Below, in pieces: positions 24,400-33,816 of a stretch of 64,000 nucleotides of DNA. This stretch comes from Actinomadura flavalba DSM 45200 (GTDB lineage: Bacteria; Actinomycetota; Actinomycetes; Streptosporangiales; Streptosporangiaceae): positions 1 through 64,000 of the forward strand of contig NZ_KB894094.1 of NCBI RefSeq assembly GCF_000374305.1, in the 5' to 3' direction. The translations under genes and the position numbers were made by a program. The notes below the pieces were generated by a model. The model saw only the letters and a list, made by a program, of their open reading frames with translations. It did no database searches and was not told where the DNA came from. How positions within the stretch are numbered: position 1 is the stretch's first letter; each line of letters opens with the position of its first letter.

Positions 24400-25197
24400 T
24401 CAGCCCGCCCAGGGCAGGCGCAGCGCCTCCAGCTCCGGGTCGGCGAGCAGGTCCTGGATGAGCGCGGACGGCCCCACGACCTTGGTCCCCCACAGGTCCC
24501 AGTCGCAGTACACGACCCACGACCGGTCCCGGGCCCACAGGTTCGACGGGCAGCTCTCCATCTCCGGGTGGTCGTACAGCTCGGGCGCGTCCAGCAGCCT
24601 GCCGGTCAGCACGGTCTCGCGGTCCCACTCGGCGGTGACGAGCGGGCAGTAGTACGCCAGGCACTCGGTGTCGGCGCCGTCCGGGCTGTGCCGGGCGAGG
24701 ATCGTCATCAGCCGGTGCCAGCCCTCGCGGTCCAGGCAGCCCTCGGCGGGCGGCTCCACCGCCGCCGACCAGCTCCCGGTCGGATGCGCCTGACGCAGGC
24801 AGCGGTGCCCGGGGTACTCGCCGTCCGGCACGACCGGGCCGCCGAACCCGCGCGCCAGCTCCGCCCACCGCAGCCGCCGCCACCCCGCGCCGGGGTGGCC
24901 GCTGCGGCCGAGCTGGCTGCCGGTGACGACGGCGTCCTCCAGCAGCTCCCCGACGGCGCTCTCCAGCCCGTCGGGCTCGGGCTCGGACAGGCCCGCCGCC
25001 CGCACCGAGCGGTGCACGTCGTCGTGGGTCGTGGTGACGAGCCCGTCGCGCCATACGTACATCGCGTGCAGCACCCAGGCCGCGTCGGGCCGGCCGGGCG
25101 GCTCGAAGCCCGAGTAGCAGTGGTCCGGGTCCAACTCCGCCAGCCACCCGACCGCATCCCCCGCGACCGGGGTCCACGCGTCTTCGACGTCCGCCAT
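24400..25197 (-). CDS. Hypothetical protein, about 265 aa
   Basis: A soluble, Trp-rich, acidic protein that I do not recognise. Notable stretches are WVLHAMYVWRDGLVTTTHDD, YPGHRCLRQAHPTGSW, CLAYYCPLVTAEWD and SSWVVY-like RSWVVYCDWDLWGTKVVG, the last suggesting a beta-sheet core near the C-terminus. No signal peptide, membrane segment or catalytic motif is obvious. The ATG at 25197 is preferred (AGGA eight bases upstream); an ATG three codons earlier is possible. It is a single gene between the envelope operon and pimB, with its own terminator. Confidence 0.68.
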   Translation of the reverse strand: MADVEDAWTPVAGDAVGWLAELDPDHCYSGFEPPGRPDAAWVLHAMYVWRDGLVTTTHDDVHRSVRAAGLSEPEPDGLESAVGELLEDAVVTGSQLGRSGHPGAGWRRLRWAELARGFGGPVVPDGEYPGHRCLRQAHPTGSWSAAVEPPAEGCLDREGWHRLMTILARHSPDGADTECLAYYCPLVTAEWDRETVLTGRLLDAPELYDHPEMESCPSNLWARDRSWVVYCDWDLWGTKVVGPSALIQDLLADPELEALRLPWAG

Positions 25198-25301
25198 GGC
25201 ACGCATCCTGCCACCGTTGCCCGGGCCGCGATACGCACCACCACGGACGATCGTCCGGGCGTCACGCAAAGATCACGACGAAGGGCGCACGGGGCGCCAA
25301 A

Positions 25302-26432
25302 TCACCCGTCGAGCAGGGCGCCGAGGCGCGCCGCCTGGATCTCCCAGCGCCACTCGCGCTCCACCCAGGCGCGTCCCCGCTCCCCCATCTCCTTCGCGCG
25401 GACGGGATCGGTCAGCAGGTCCGCGAGCGCCGTCGCGACGCCGCGCACCGACCGGCCCGGGACGACGACGCCCGTCTCCCCGTCCAGGACGGCGTCCGGC
25501 GCGCCGCCCGAGTCGCCCGCCACGACGGGCAGCCCCGTCGCCGACGCCTCCAGGTAGACGATCCCGAGGCCCTCCACGTCCAGGCCCCGGCGGCGGGTGC
25601 GGCACGGCATCGCGAACACGTCGCCCGCGTCGTAGTGGGCGGGCAGTTCCTCCCACGGGACGCTGCCGGTGAACACCACCGAGTCCGTGACGCCCCGTTC
25701 GACGGCCAGGCGCTCCAGGTCGGCCCGGTACGGGCCGCCGCCGACCAGCAGCAGCGCCGCGTCCGGCACCCGCGCCCGCACCGACGGCCACGCGTGGATC
25801 AGCGCGTCCTGCCCCTTGCGCGGGACGAGCCGCGACACGCACACCACCACCGGACGGCCGGTCAGGCCGTGCCGGTCCCGGATCGCCGCGCCGCCCGCGC
25901 CCGCGCGGAACACCGTCTCGTCCACGCCCGGCGCGAGCCGCGCCATCCGGGCCGCCGCCGCGGGCGTCAGCGCCCGCGCCATCCGCGACCGCGTGTACTC
26001 GCCCAGGTAGGTGAGCACGTCCGTGCCGTCGCCGATGCGGCGCAGCAGCCGCCGCGCCCCCGGCAGCGCCGCCCAGCCCGCCTCGTGCCCGTGCGTCAGC
26101 CCCACCAGCCGGGCGGCCCCCCGCCGCCGCAGCGCGGGGCCGAGCAGCCCCAGCGGCGCCGCCGCCCCGAACAGCACCGAGTCGCACCGCTCCGCGCGCA
26201 GGATCTCCCCCGCCCGCCGCAGCACCCCCGGCTCCGGCAGCATCAGCGACGTCGGATGCCGCACCACCGGGAACGGCTGTTCGGCGTCGAACGCCGCCGC
26301 CCCCTTCCACTCCGGCGCGTACACCACCACCGACCCCTCCGGCCGCCGCGCCGCGAGGTTGTGGACGAACGCCTGGATGCCGCCCGGCCGGGGCGGGAAG
26401 TCGTTGGTGACGACCAGGGTCCTCGTGCTCAT
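25302..26432 (-). CDS. pimB: Glycosyltransferase family 4, PimB'-like mannosyltransferase
   Basis: A 376-residue GT-B fold enzyme. The N-terminus TLVVTNDFPPRPGGIQAFVHNLA is the acceptor-domain hallmark; the C-terminal domain has VCVSRLVPRKGQD, LLLVGGGPYR and the nucleotide-sugar Glu motif EGLGIVYLEASATGLPVVAG. By sequence and gene order it corresponds to M. tuberculosis Rv2188c and S. coelicolor SCO2132; the mycobacterial enzyme adds the second mannose to phosphatidylinositol monomannoside using GDP-mannose at the inner membrane face. Location next to the qcr cluster supports this assignment. Confidence 0.85.
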   Translation of the reverse strand: MSTRTLVVTNDFPPRPGGIQAFVHNLAARRPEGSVVVYAPEWKGAAAFDAEQPFPVVRHPTSLMLPEPGVLRRAGEILRAERCDSVLFGAAAPLGLLGPALRRRGAARLVGLTHGHEAGWAALPGARRLLRRIGDGTDVLTYLGEYTRSRMARALTPAAAARMARLAPGVDETVFRAGAGGAAIRDRHGLTGRPVVVCVSRLVPRKGQDALIHAWPSVRARVPDAALLLVGGGPYRADLERLAVERGVTDSVVFTGSVPWEELPAHYDAGDVFAMPCRTRRRGLDVEGLGIVYLEASATGLPVVAGDSGGAPDAVLDGETGVVVPGRSVRGVATALADLLTDPVRAKEMGERGRAWVEREWRWEIQAARLGALLDG

Positions 26433-26460
26433 CTCTCTCCGGCCTCACGACGGCGCCGAC

Positions 26461-26502
26461 GCGACGGGGCCCGCCACCTCACTCGGTGACGGGCCCCGTC
26501 GC
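26461..26502 (-). terminator. Terminator of the ctaE-qcrCAB operon
   Basis: A perfect 13-bp stem (26461-26473 with 26490-26502) lies 20 bases past the qcrB stop. Confidence 0.7.
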
Positions 26503-26522
26503 ACTGTGCGCAGATCGCTGGA

Positions 26523-28208
26523 TCAGTGCCCGATCTGCTGCGGGTTCTTGCGCTCGCTCACGTCGCCGTGGCCGTTGCCGTCGCCGTGACCGTTGCCATG
26601 GCCGTCGCCGTGCCCGTGGCCCTCCTCGACGGGGATGTCGTCGAAGGTCCAGGCGCGCTGGAGCCGCGAGCGCAGGTGCCCGATCGGGCCCTTGCTGCTC
26701 GGCGCCGGGATGCCGTTGGCGTCGACCGCCGGGGCCTCGCCCCGCGCCGTCTCCTTGGACAGCAGGACGACCTTCTCCTCCGGCGTGGCCGGCTCGTGCT
26801 TCTCGCTGAAGCCGCCCTCGGGCGACATCAGGATGATGCCGCTCTCCACGCCGTGCGCCACCGTATCCGCGTCCCTGCGCTGCAACGACAGGCAGACCCG
26901 CTTGGTGATGATGTAGGCGAGGAGGGGGCCGAGGAAGACCGCGAACCGGAAGAACCAGGTCGTCGCGAACAGCGACACGTGGAACCGCTCGGCGATCACG
27001 TCGTTCGCGCCCGCCAGCCACAGGATGCCGTAGAACGCCACCATCGCCATGCCGGCGCCGGTGCGGACCGGGGCGTTGCGCGGACGGTCGTTGACGTGGT
27101 GCAGCCGCTTGTCACCGGTGATCCACTGCTCCAGGAACGGCCACGCGGCCGCGCCGCCGAACACCAGGCCGAGCGGCAGCAGCGCCGGGATCAGCACGCT
27201 CAGGGTCACGGTGTGGCCCCACGCCGAGATCTCCCACGGCGGCATGATGCGCAGCGAGCCTTCGAGGATGCCCATGTAGAAGTCGGGCTGCGATCCCGAC
27301 GAGATCGCGCCCGGGTCGTACGGGCCGAACAGCCACACCGGGTTGATCTGCGCGAACGCGCCGAGCAGCGCCAGCACGCCGAACGTGAACAGGAAGTAGG
27401 CGCCCGTCTTGGCCATGAAGACCGGGTAGAAGGGGTAGCCGTACACCTGCGTCTCGGTCTGGTGCTTGACCGGCATCGCCGTGTGCTTCTGATGCCACAT
27501 GATCATCATGTGCGCGGTCACCAGGCCGAGGATCAGCCCGGGGATCAGCAGGATGTGCAGCATGTACATCCGGGACACGATGTCCGTGCCGGGGAACTCC
27601 CCGCCGAACAGGAACATGTAGATGTACGTGCCGACGACCGGGATCGACTCGGCCACGCCCTGCGTGATGCGCAGGCCCGTGCCCGACAGCAGGTCGTCCG
27701 GCAGCGAGTAGCCGAACAGGCCCTCGACCATCGCCAGCGTGAACATGCCGATGCCGATGAGCCAGTTGATCTCACGCGGCTTGCGGTACGCGCCGGTGAA
27801 GAACACCCGCAGCATGTGCGCCATGATCGACGCCACGAACAGCAGCGCCGCCCAGTGGTGGATCTGCCGCATGAGCAGGCCGCCGCGCACGTCGAACGAG
27901 ATGTCGAGCGTGGAGGCGTACGCCTCCGACATCTGCACGCCCTTGAGCGGCTGGTACGAGCCGTCGTACACGACCTCGATCATGCTGGGCTTGAACCAGA
28001 GCGTCAGGTACGTCCCGGTCAGCAGCAGGATGATGAACGAGTACAGGGCGATCTCGCCCAGCATGAACGACCAGTGGTCCGGAAAGACCTTCTTCACGTT
28101 GCGCTTGAAGAAGCCGGTCGAGCCGAACCGGTCGTCGAGCCAGTTCAGCGAGCCGTCGACGGCCTTGGGGGTCTTGACGGCGGTCGCGCCCGCCGTGGTC
28201 TCGGTCAT
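26523..28208 (-). CDS. qcrB: Cytochrome bc1 complex cytochrome b subunit
   Basis: A 561-residue membrane subunit carrying hemes bL and bH, which oxidises menaquinol. Heme-ligand His pairs lie in QIHHWAALLFVASIMAHML and LHILLIPGLILGLVTAHMM; the quinol-site loop reads GSQPDFYMGILEGS where PEWY is canonical. Start ATG at 28208 overlaps the qcrA stop (ATGA). The C-terminal cytoplasmic extension is long, as in other actinobacteria, but ends in a His/Gly/Asp-rich run (GHGHGDGHGNGHGDGNGHGD) that is unusual and could bind metal. Last gene of ctaE-qcrC-qcrA-qcrB. Confidence 0.96.
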   Translation of the reverse strand: MTETTAGATAVKTPKAVDGSLNWLDDRFGSTGFFKRNVKKVFPDHWSFMLGEIALYSFIILLLTGTYLTLWFKPSMIEVVYDGSYQPLKGVQMSEAYASTLDISFDVRGGLLMRQIHHWAALLFVASIMAHMLRVFFTGAYRKPREINWLIGIGMFTLAMVEGLFGYSLPDDLLSGTGLRITQGVAESIPVVGTYIYMFLFGGEFPGTDIVSRMYMLHILLIPGLILGLVTAHMMIMWHQKHTAMPVKHQTETQVYGYPFYPVFMAKTGAYFLFTFGVLALLGAFAQINPVWLFGPYDPGAISSGSQPDFYMGILEGSLRIMPPWEISAWGHTVTLSVLIPALLPLGLVFGGAAAWPFLEQWITGDKRLHHVNDRPRNAPVRTGAGMAMVAFYGILWLAGANDVIAERFHVSLFATTWFFRFAVFLGPLLAYIITKRVCLSLQRRDADTVAHGVESGIILMSPEGGFSEKHEPATPEEKVVLLSKETARGEAPAVDANGIPAPSSKGPIGHLRSRLQRAWTFDDIPVEEGHGHGDGHGNGHGDGNGHGDVSERKNPQQIGH

Positions 28209-29308
28209 CCGCGCTCCCAGAAGCTCGGGCCGATCGGTTCGGGGAAGTCGGCGGTCGCGATGATGTAGCCGTCTTCCTCGGCGAGCGGCAACTGCGGCAG
28301 CGGACGCGCCGCCGGGCCGAACACGACCTTGGCCGCGTCGGTGGCGTCGAACGTCGACTGGTGGCACGGGCACAGGATGTGGTGCGTCGTCTGCTCGTAC
28401 AGCGCCGCCGGGCAGCCGACGTGCGTGCAGATCTTCGAGTAGGCGACGATCCCGCCGATGTGCCAGTTCTCGCGCCCCGGAGCGGGCTTGAACTGGTCCG
28501 CCGGAACGTTGATCAGGATGGTGACGGACTTCGCCATCTGGGTGAGGACGTCCTCGTGCGGGACGTCCTTCTCCATGCCCTCCGGCAGCACCGTGATCAT
28601 GCTGCCGGGGGCGGCGAAGTCGCTGACGCGCAGCGCGCGGTCGGTGCCGTCCACCACCAGGCGGACGCCCCGGCGCCCCTGCGCCTGCGCCTTGCGGACC
28701 GCCTCGCCCCAGTACGTCGAGCGCAGCTTCTTCTCCGGCAGCGGACCGAGGTCGCGCAGCAGGAACAGCGGCGCCAGGCCCAGCGGGGCGGCGGCCAGCA
28801 GCAGGGTGCGGCGCAGCAGCGGGCGCTTGAGCCCGCTGTCCTGCGCGCCCTCCAGCACGTCCGTCGCGAACGCGCTGCGGTCGTCCGGCGTCGCGGAGAA
28901 CTCGTGCCGCTCCTGGATGATCGGCTTGCTGGTCATCAGCCGCCGGACCCAGATCGTCACGCCGACGCCCATCGCCAGGAAGGCGAGGGCCATCAGCCCG
29001 CCGAGCCACATGTTCGACTCGCGGGTGCGCTCCAGGCCGTGCATGCCGCCGTGGCGGCCGCTCCAGCCGACGAAGTAGACCATGAAGCCGAGGCTGGCGA
29101 AGAACGCCAGGACGAACAGGGCCGCGACGACGCGCTCGGCGCGCTTGGCCTCGCCCTCGTCCAGCTCGGCGCCGGCGCCCGCCGGGGCCGGGGCCTCGTC
29201 GTCCTCGACGATGAGGTTCCGCTGCGTGGCCGGGGACGGCGTGCCGATGATCCGGTCGCCGTGTTCGCGGGGCTCCGGCGAGCCCGTCGTCTCGTTCTCG
29301 TCGCTCAT
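28205..29308 (-). CDS. qcrA: Cytochrome bc1 complex Rieske iron-sulfur subunit
   Basis: A 367-residue Rieske protein with the actinobacterial three-helix N-terminus (AALFVLAFFASLGFMVYFVGW; MWLGGLMALAFLAMGVGVTIWV; TLLLAAAPLGLAPLFLL). The 2Fe-2S ligands are in CTHVGCP and CPCHQSTFD near the C-terminus. The first about 50 residues are acidic and disordered. It transfers electrons from menaquinol to the diheme QcrC. The ATG at 29308 overlaps the qcrC stop and is preceded by GAAGAAG. Confidence 0.96.
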   Translation of the reverse strand: MSDENETTGSPEPREHGDRIIGTPSPATQRNLIVEDDEAPAPAGAGAELDEGEAKRAERVVAALFVLAFFASLGFMVYFVGWSGRHGGMHGLERTRESNMWLGGLMALAFLAMGVGVTIWVRRLMTSKPIIQERHEFSATPDDRSAFATDVLEGAQDSGLKRPLLRRTLLLAAAPLGLAPLFLLRDLGPLPEKKLRSTYWGEAVRKAQAQGRRGVRLVVDGTDRALRVSDFAAPGSMITVLPEGMEKDVPHEDVLTQMAKSVTILINVPADQFKPAPGRENWHIGGIVAYSKICTHVGCPAALYEQTTHHILCPCHQSTFDATDAAKVVFGPAARPLPQLPLAEEDGYIIATADFPEPIGPSFWERG

Positions 29309-30246
29309 GACTTCTTCAGCTTCTTCGGCTTCTTCGCGGTGATCCACATCGCGGCCAGGACCAGCATGCCGAGACCGACGAGCCAGGCGACCAGGCCCTC
29401 GGACACCGGGCCGATCCGGCCGAGTCCGGCGGCGGAGGCGTTGGGCTCCTCACGCGTCTGGACGACGTAGGCGATGATCGCCTGCTTCTCCTCGGGCGTG
29501 AGCGTGCTGTCGTTGAAGACGGGCATCGCCTGCGGGCCGGTGAGCATGGCCTCGTAGATCTGGGTCGGGGTCACGTCGTCGCGGCTGAGCGGCGGCGCGT
29601 ACTTGCCACCGGTGAGGGCGCCGCCCTGGCCGGTGAAGTTGTGGCACTGCGCGCAGTTGGTGCGGAACAGCTTGCCGCCGAGCGCGACCTTGCCCTTGCT
29701 GGGGTCGACGGCCGACGCGGGCGGGATGGGCGGGCCGCCCGGGTCGAGCGAGGTGATGTAGGTGATGAGGTCGTCCAGGTTCTGCTGGGCCTCGGCCTGG
29801 CGCTCGTGCGCCTCCTCGCGCTCCTCCGGCGTCTCGTAGTTCTTTTCGATCCGCGTGTCGAACGCGGCGATCGGAGGCTTACGGGGCATCTGGGCGCCCG
29901 GGTTCATCGCGGGCATGCGGCCCGTCGAGACCTGGAAGTCCACGGAGGCGGCGCCGACGCCGAGCAGGCTCGGTGCGATGGCGCGGCCGTCCTTGTCCTT
30001 GACGCCCTCACCGTTCATGCCATGGCAGCTCGCGCAGTTCTTGTTGAACAGCTCCTTGCCGTTCTCCAGGCTCGCCTGCGCGGCGGCCTGGTTCGCGTTC
30101 GCCGCCTCGGCGCGGTCGGTCTGCGGCGAGAAGCCGGCGTAGATGACGCCGATCGCCGCCAGGGCCGCCAGCACGACGGCGTAGCCCGCCCACGGGCGCC
30201 GTCGCCATGCGGTGAACCTTTTCACGGAAATCCCCGTTCGGGTCAT
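29305..30246 (-). CDS. qcrC: Cytochrome bc1 complex diheme cytochrome c subunit
   Basis: A 313-residue membrane-anchored cytochrome. Two class I heme c motifs are visible, CASCH and CAQCH, each followed by a distal Met region (GRMPAMNPGAQMP; PQAMPVFND). An N-terminal helix and a C-terminal helix (GLVAWLVGLGMLVLAAMWI) anchor it. In actinobacteria this diheme subunit passes electrons directly to CtaC, replacing soluble cytochrome c. The ATG at 30246 lacks a good ribosome-binding site; a GTG seven codons in (30225) is an alternative start. It is 11 nt downstream of ctaE. Confidence 0.95.
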   Translation of the reverse strand: MTRTGISVKRFTAWRRRPWAGYAVVLAALAAIGVIYAGFSPQTDRAEAANANQAAAQASLENGKELFNKNCASCHGMNGEGVKDKDGRAIAPSLLGVGAASVDFQVSTGRMPAMNPGAQMPRKPPIAAFDTRIEKNYETPEEREEAHERQAEAQQNLDDLITYITSLDPGGPPIPPASAVDPSKGKVALGGKLFRTNCAQCHNFTGQGGALTGGKYAPPLSRDDVTPTQIYEAMLTGPQAMPVFNDSTLTPEEKQAIIAYVVQTREEPNASAAGLGRIGPVSEGLVAWLVGLGMLVLAAMWITAKKPKKLKKS

Positions 30247-30257
30247 GTCGTCGGTGG

Positions 30258-30917
30258 TCAGACGAGGTCGAGCAGGTAGATGACGAAGAAGAGGCCGATC
30301 CAGACCACGTCCACGAAGTGCCAGTAGTACGACACGACGATCGCACTGGTGGCCTGCTCATGTGTCCATCGCCGGGCGGCGTAGGTGCGTCCGAGGACGA
30401 AGAGGAAGGCGACGAGGCCGAGCGTCACGTGCAGGCCGTGGAAGCCGGTCGTCAGGTAGAAGACCGTGCCGTAGGCCGACGAGGAGATCGTCAGCCCCTC
30501 CTTGACGAGCTGCACGTACTCGTACGCCTGACCGCCGACGAAGTAGGCGCCCATCAGGAAGCTGAGGACGTACCACTCGCGCAGGCCCCAGCTACGGAAG
30601 CTCAGCAGCCCGCCGTCGCGGCCGACCTTGCCCGCCTCGGCCTTGAACACGCCCATCTGCGCCGTCACCGAGGACAGCACCAGCACGGTGGTGTTGATGG
30701 CCGCCAGGCGGAGGTCCAGATGAGCCCCCGGCCACGCGTCTTCGCCTTGCTGGCCGATCGTCACGGAGCGGATCGTGAAATAAATCGCGAACAGTGCCGC
30801 GAAGAACATCAGCTCGGACGACAGCCAAACGATCGTCCCCACGCTGACCAGGTTGGGACGGTTCGCCCGTGCGTGAGGTCTTGTCTCTATCGCGGATGCT
30901 GTTGCCACGGGCAGCAT
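30258..30917 (-). CDS. ctaE: Cytochrome c oxidase subunit III
   Basis: A 219-residue subunit with five membrane helices, starting [20 protein letters not shown] and including the conserved [13 protein letters not shown] and [19 protein letters not shown] near the C-terminus. It belongs to the aa3 oxidase whose other genes (ctaC, ctaD, ctaF) lie 14 kb away; heading the qcrCAB operon is the standard actinobacterial layout and reflects the bc1-aa3 supercomplex. The ATG at 30917 and a GTG at 30908 both lack a Shine-Dalgarno, so the message may be leaderless. The 287-bp divergent region to 31205 holds a GC-rich palindrome near 31041-31060. Confidence 0.94.
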   Translation of the reverse strand: MLPVATASAIETRPHARANRPNLVSVGTIVWLSSELMFFAALFAIYFTIRSVTIGQQGEDAWPGAHLDLRLAAINTTVLVLSSVTAQMGVFKAEAGKVGRDGGLLSFRSWGLREWYVLSFLMGAYFVGGQAYEYVQLVKEGLTISSSAYGTVFYLTTGFHGLHVTLGLVAFLFVLGRTYAARRWTHEQATSAIVVSYYWHFVDVVWIGLFFVIYLLDLV

Positions 30918-31191
30918 TATTACGTCACCGGTGGGGCGACCCGTGCAGGACCCCCCTCCAGCGCGTTCCGAGCGTGTCCCGCGCGTGCGCCCGGATCACG
31001 CCGGAGCCCTTTGGCACCAGGCGTTCCCGCCGTTCGGAGGGCCGCGCCGCCCGGCGCGGCGCGCCCCGACACGCCTTGGAGCACGATTCGGACACGGCCG
31101 CCGGGCGGCGCCGAGTCGATCTCCGCCATGTCACCGTAACCGCCGATTCGTCCGTGCGGCCGGTCCCTCGTGCGGAGGGCTCGCGCTCCGG

Positions 31192-31197
31192 TAGCCT
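31192..31197 (+). promoter_or_regulatory. Leaderless-type -10 box of the receiver-like gene
   Basis: TAGCCT ends 7 nt before the ATG at 31205, and no ribosome-binding site is present. Confidence 0.45.
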
Positions 31198-31204
31198 TCC
31201 GGCC

Positions 31205-31630
31205 ATGAGCAGCACCGCCGCGGAGACTCCGATGAAGGTCCTCGTCTACAGCGACGACGCGAACACGCGCGCGCAGATCCGGCTGGCGATCGGCCGCCGA
31301 CCCGCCGCCGACCTGCCGCCGGTGGAGTACGTCGAGATCGCCACGCAGCCGGCGGTCGTCGCCCGGCTCGACGAGGGCGACATCGACGTGGCCGTCGTCG
31401 ACGGCGAGGCGCAGCCCGCGGGCGGGCTCGGCGTGTGCCGCCAGGCCAAGGACGAGGTCTACGACTGCCCGCCGATGCTGGCGATCATCGCGCGGCGCGA
31501 CGACGGCTGGCTCGCCACCTGGTCGCGCGCCGACGCCGTCACCGCGCTCCCCCTCGACCCGATGGCCGTGGCGCGGTCCGTCGCCGACCTGCTGCGGCAC
31601 CGGGCCGCGAACAAGCTGCCGGTCCTGTGA
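31205..31630 (+). CDS. Orphan receiver-like protein upstream of trpD
   Basis: A 141-residue single domain with a CheY-like pattern: [21 protein letters not shown] (acidic pair after strand 1), [20 protein letters not shown] (candidate phospho-acceptor Asp) and [22 protein letters not shown]. The usual conserved Lys after strand 5 is not in place (the strand reads AVTALPLDP), so it may be a non-phosphorylated pseudo-receiver. No DNA-binding domain is attached. The gene is found between ctaE and trpD in other actinomycetes. Its TGA shares a base with the trpD ATG (TGATG), so the two are coupled. Confidence 0.78.
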   Translation: MSSTAAETPMKVLVYSDDANTRAQIRLAIGRRPAADLPPVEYVEIATQPAVVARLDEGDIDVAVVDGEAQPAGGLGVCRQAKDEVYDCPPMLAIIARRDDGWLATWSRADAVTALPLDPMAVARSVADLLRHRAANKLPVL

Positions 31631-32679
31631 TGGAGGCCCGCACGAGCTGGCCCGCCCTGATCGGCGCCCTGCTCGACGGCGACGCGCTGTCGGCGGAGGA
31701 GACCTCCTGGGCGATGCGGCAGATCATGTCCGGCGAGGCGACGAACGCGCAGATCGCCGGGTTCGCCGTGGCGATGCGGGCCAAGGGCGAGACGGTCGCG
31801 GAGGTCGCGGGCCTGGCCGACGGCATGCTCGCGCACGCGACGCCGATCTCGGTGCCGGGCCGCATCGCGGACCTGGTCGGCACCGGCGGCGACCGCGCCC
31901 ACACCGTGAACATCTCCACCATGGCGGCGGTCGTGGCGGCGGCGGCCGGGGTGCGGGTCGTCAAGCACGGCAACCGCGCGGCGTCGTCGTCGTGCGGCGC
32001 GGCCGACCTGCTGGAGGAGCTGGGCCTCCCCCTCGACCTGGCGCCGGAGGCGACGGCGCGGGTCGCCGACGAGGTCGGCATCACGTTCTGCTTCGCGGCG
32101 CTCTACCACCCGGCGTTCCGGTACGCGGGGCCCACGCGCCGCGAGCTGGGCACGCCGACGGTGTTCAACTTCCTCGGCCCGCTGACGAACCCGGCGCGGC
32201 CGTCCGCGCAGGCGGTCGGGGTGTTCCACCCGCGCATGGCGGGCATCGTGGCGGGCGTGTTCGCCGAGCGCGGCAACAGCGCGCTGGTGTTCCGGGGCTC
32301 GGACGGCCTGGACGAGCTGACCACGACGGGCCCGTCGGCGGTGTGGGTCGTGCGCGACGGCGCCGCCGTCGAGACCGTCTTCGACCCGGCCGCCCTGGAC
32401 ATCCCCCCGGCCCTGCCCGACGACCTGCGCGGCGCCGACGCTCCCTACAACGCCCGGGTGGCCCGCGAGGTCTTCGCGGGCGCGCGCGGTCCCGTCCGCG
32501 ACATGGTGCTGCTGAACGCCGCGGCGCTCGTCGTCGCCTACGACGGCACCCCCGATCCGGGCGGGCTCACCGACGCGCTGGGCGCCGCGTTCACCCGCGC
32601 CGCCGAGGCCGTCGACTCGGGCGCCACGTCCGCGCTGCTGGATCGCTGGATCGCCACGGCGCGGGCGCTGCACGCCTAG
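31630..32679 (+). CDS. trpD: Anthranilate phosphoribosyltransferase
   Basis: A 349-residue enzyme of tryptophan synthesis joining anthranilate and PRPP. The PRPP-binding loop is [17 protein letters not shown]; then [21 protein letters not shown] and [12 protein letters not shown]. Length and motifs are typical, and it matches M. tuberculosis trpD (Rv2192c) in position beside the qcr/cta genes. No other trp gene is near. The start overlaps the preceding receiver-like gene by one base. Confidence 0.94.
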   Translation: MEARTSWPALIGALLDGDALSAEETSWAMRQIMSGEATNAQIAGFAVAMRAKGETVAEVAGLADGMLAHATPISVPGRIADLVGTGGDRAHTVNISTMAAVVAAAAGVRVVKHGNRAASSSCGAADLLEELGLPLDLAPEATARVADEVGITFCFAALYHPAFRYAGPTRRELGTPTVFNFLGPLTNPARPSAQAVGVFHPRMAGIVAGVFAERGNSALVFRGSDGLDELTTTGPSAVWVVRDGAAVETVFDPAALDIPPALPDDLRGADAPYNARVAREVFAGARGPVRDMVLLNAAALVVAYDGTPDPGGLTDALGAAFTRAAEAVDSGATSALLDRWIATARALHA

Positions 32680-32680
32680 A

Positions 32681-32686
32681 TAGGCT
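32681..32686 (+). promoter_or_regulatory. Putative -10 box of the Lrp/AsnC-like gene
   Basis: TAGGCT directly follows the trpD stop and lies 30 nt before the GTG at 32717, leaving a short leader that contains GGAGGG. Confidence 0.4.
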
Positions 32687-32716
32687 GGCGCGGGTCCGCA
32701 GAACGGAGGGAGTGCA

Positions 32717-33004
32717 GTGGTCACTGCGATCGTGTTCGTCAAGGCCGAGGTCGCGCGCATCCACGAGGTCGCCGAGACGATCGCGGCGCTGGACGGTGTC
32801 AGCGAGGTCTACTCGATCACCGGCGAGTACGACCTGGTCGCCATGGTCCGCGTGCGCCGCCACGACGACCTCAACGACGTCATCCCGGGACGTCTCAACA
32901 AGGTCCCCGGCATCCGCGACACCGAGACGCACATCGCGTTCCGCACGTACTCCCGGCACGACCTGGAGGCGACGTTCTCCCTCGGCCTCCCCGCGTCCGA
33001 CTGA
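32717..33004 (+). CDS. Lrp/AsnC ligand-binding (RAM) domain protein
   Basis: A 95-residue stand-alone RAM/AsnC_trans_reg domain without a helix-turn-helix: TAIVFVKAEVARIHEVAETIAALDGVSEVYSITGEYDLVAMVRV with the typical GxYDL turn. Such small proteins form oligomers that bind amino acids; in this chromosomal context (downstream of trpD) they are conserved in actinomycetes but their target is unknown. GTG at 32717 with GGAGGG seven bases upstream. Confidence 0.85.
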   Translation: MVTAIVFVKAEVARIHEVAETIAALDGVSEVYSITGEYDLVAMVRVRRHDDLNDVIPGRLNKVPGIRDTETHIAFRTYSRHDLEATFSLGLPASD

Positions 33005-33011
33005 GGCGCGC

Positions 33012-33767
33012 TCAGCCCCGGTAGAGGGCCACAGGACGGCGCGTGGGGCCCGCGCGGCGGGCGGCGAGGGCGAAGACGGCCCCGGCGATGAAACCCGCGA
33101 TGTGGGCCACGTAGGCGACGTTGCTCTCCTTGTCGTCGAGCGAGACCCACTGGAGCCCGAACCACGTGCCGAGGACGACCCACACCGGCAGGCGCGCCAC
33201 CAGGATCGGCGGCACGAGGCTCACGATGCGCCCGCGCGGGTTCAGCACGAGGTAGGCGCCGAGCACGCCCGCGATGGCGCCGGACGCGCCCACCAGCGGC
33301 GTCTGCGACTCGGGTGACACGTAGGCGTACCCGTACACGGCGACGATCCCGAACAGCAGGTAGGCGAGCAGGTAGCGCAGCCGGCCGAGCCGGTCCTCCA
33401 GCCCGGCGCCGACGACGAACAGCACGATGATGTTGCCGATCAGGTGCAGCGCGCCGCCGTGCAGGAACATCGACGTGAACGCCGAGATCCACGGCGTCTT
33501 CTGGTACGTGGCGGGGCCGCAGTCGCGGACCGTCTCGGCCGGGACCGGCTGCTGCCGCCCGGTCGTCAGCTCCTTGGGAATCGCGCCGTGCTCGCGGACG
33601 AACCGCTCGGCGCTGCACGCCCGCGCCTCGCTGCGGGGGTCGCCGTACCAGACGGCGAAGTTGGCCAGCGGCGTGAACAGGAACACGACGACGTTGGCGG
33701 CGACGATCAGGTACGTCACCCACGGCGCCCGCCGCGTGGGCTGGCTGTCGTACAGCGGCATCGCCAT
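33012..33767 (-). CDS. Rhomboid-family intramembrane serine protease
   Basis: A 251-residue six-helix membrane protein. The catalytic Ser motif GASGAIAGVLGAYL and the His in YVAHIAGFIAGAVF are both present, and the conserved HGGALHLIGNIIVLFVVG loop precedes them, so it should be active. A cysteine-containing extracellular loop of about 70 residues follows helix 1 (PRSEARACSAERF...RDCGPATY), two Cys that may pair. Substrates are not predictable. Convergent with the Lrp-like gene, 7 bp apart. Confidence 0.9.
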   Translation of the reverse strand: MAMPLYDSQPTRRAPWVTYLIVAANVVVFLFTPLANFAVWYGDPRSEARACSAERFVREHGAIPKELTTGRQQPVPAETVRDCGPATYQKTPWISAFTSMFLHGGALHLIGNIIVLFVVGAGLEDRLGRLRYLLAYLLFGIVAVYGYAYVSPESQTPLVGASGAIAGVLGAYLVLNPRGRIVSLVPPILVARLPVWVVLGTWFGLQWVSLDDKESNVAYVAHIAGFIAGAVFALAARRAGPTRRPVALYRG

Positions 33768-33816
33768 GTCGGGGGGCCTTCTGCTCGAATGCGGTGGTAC
33801 CGGGGGGTACGTGCCG

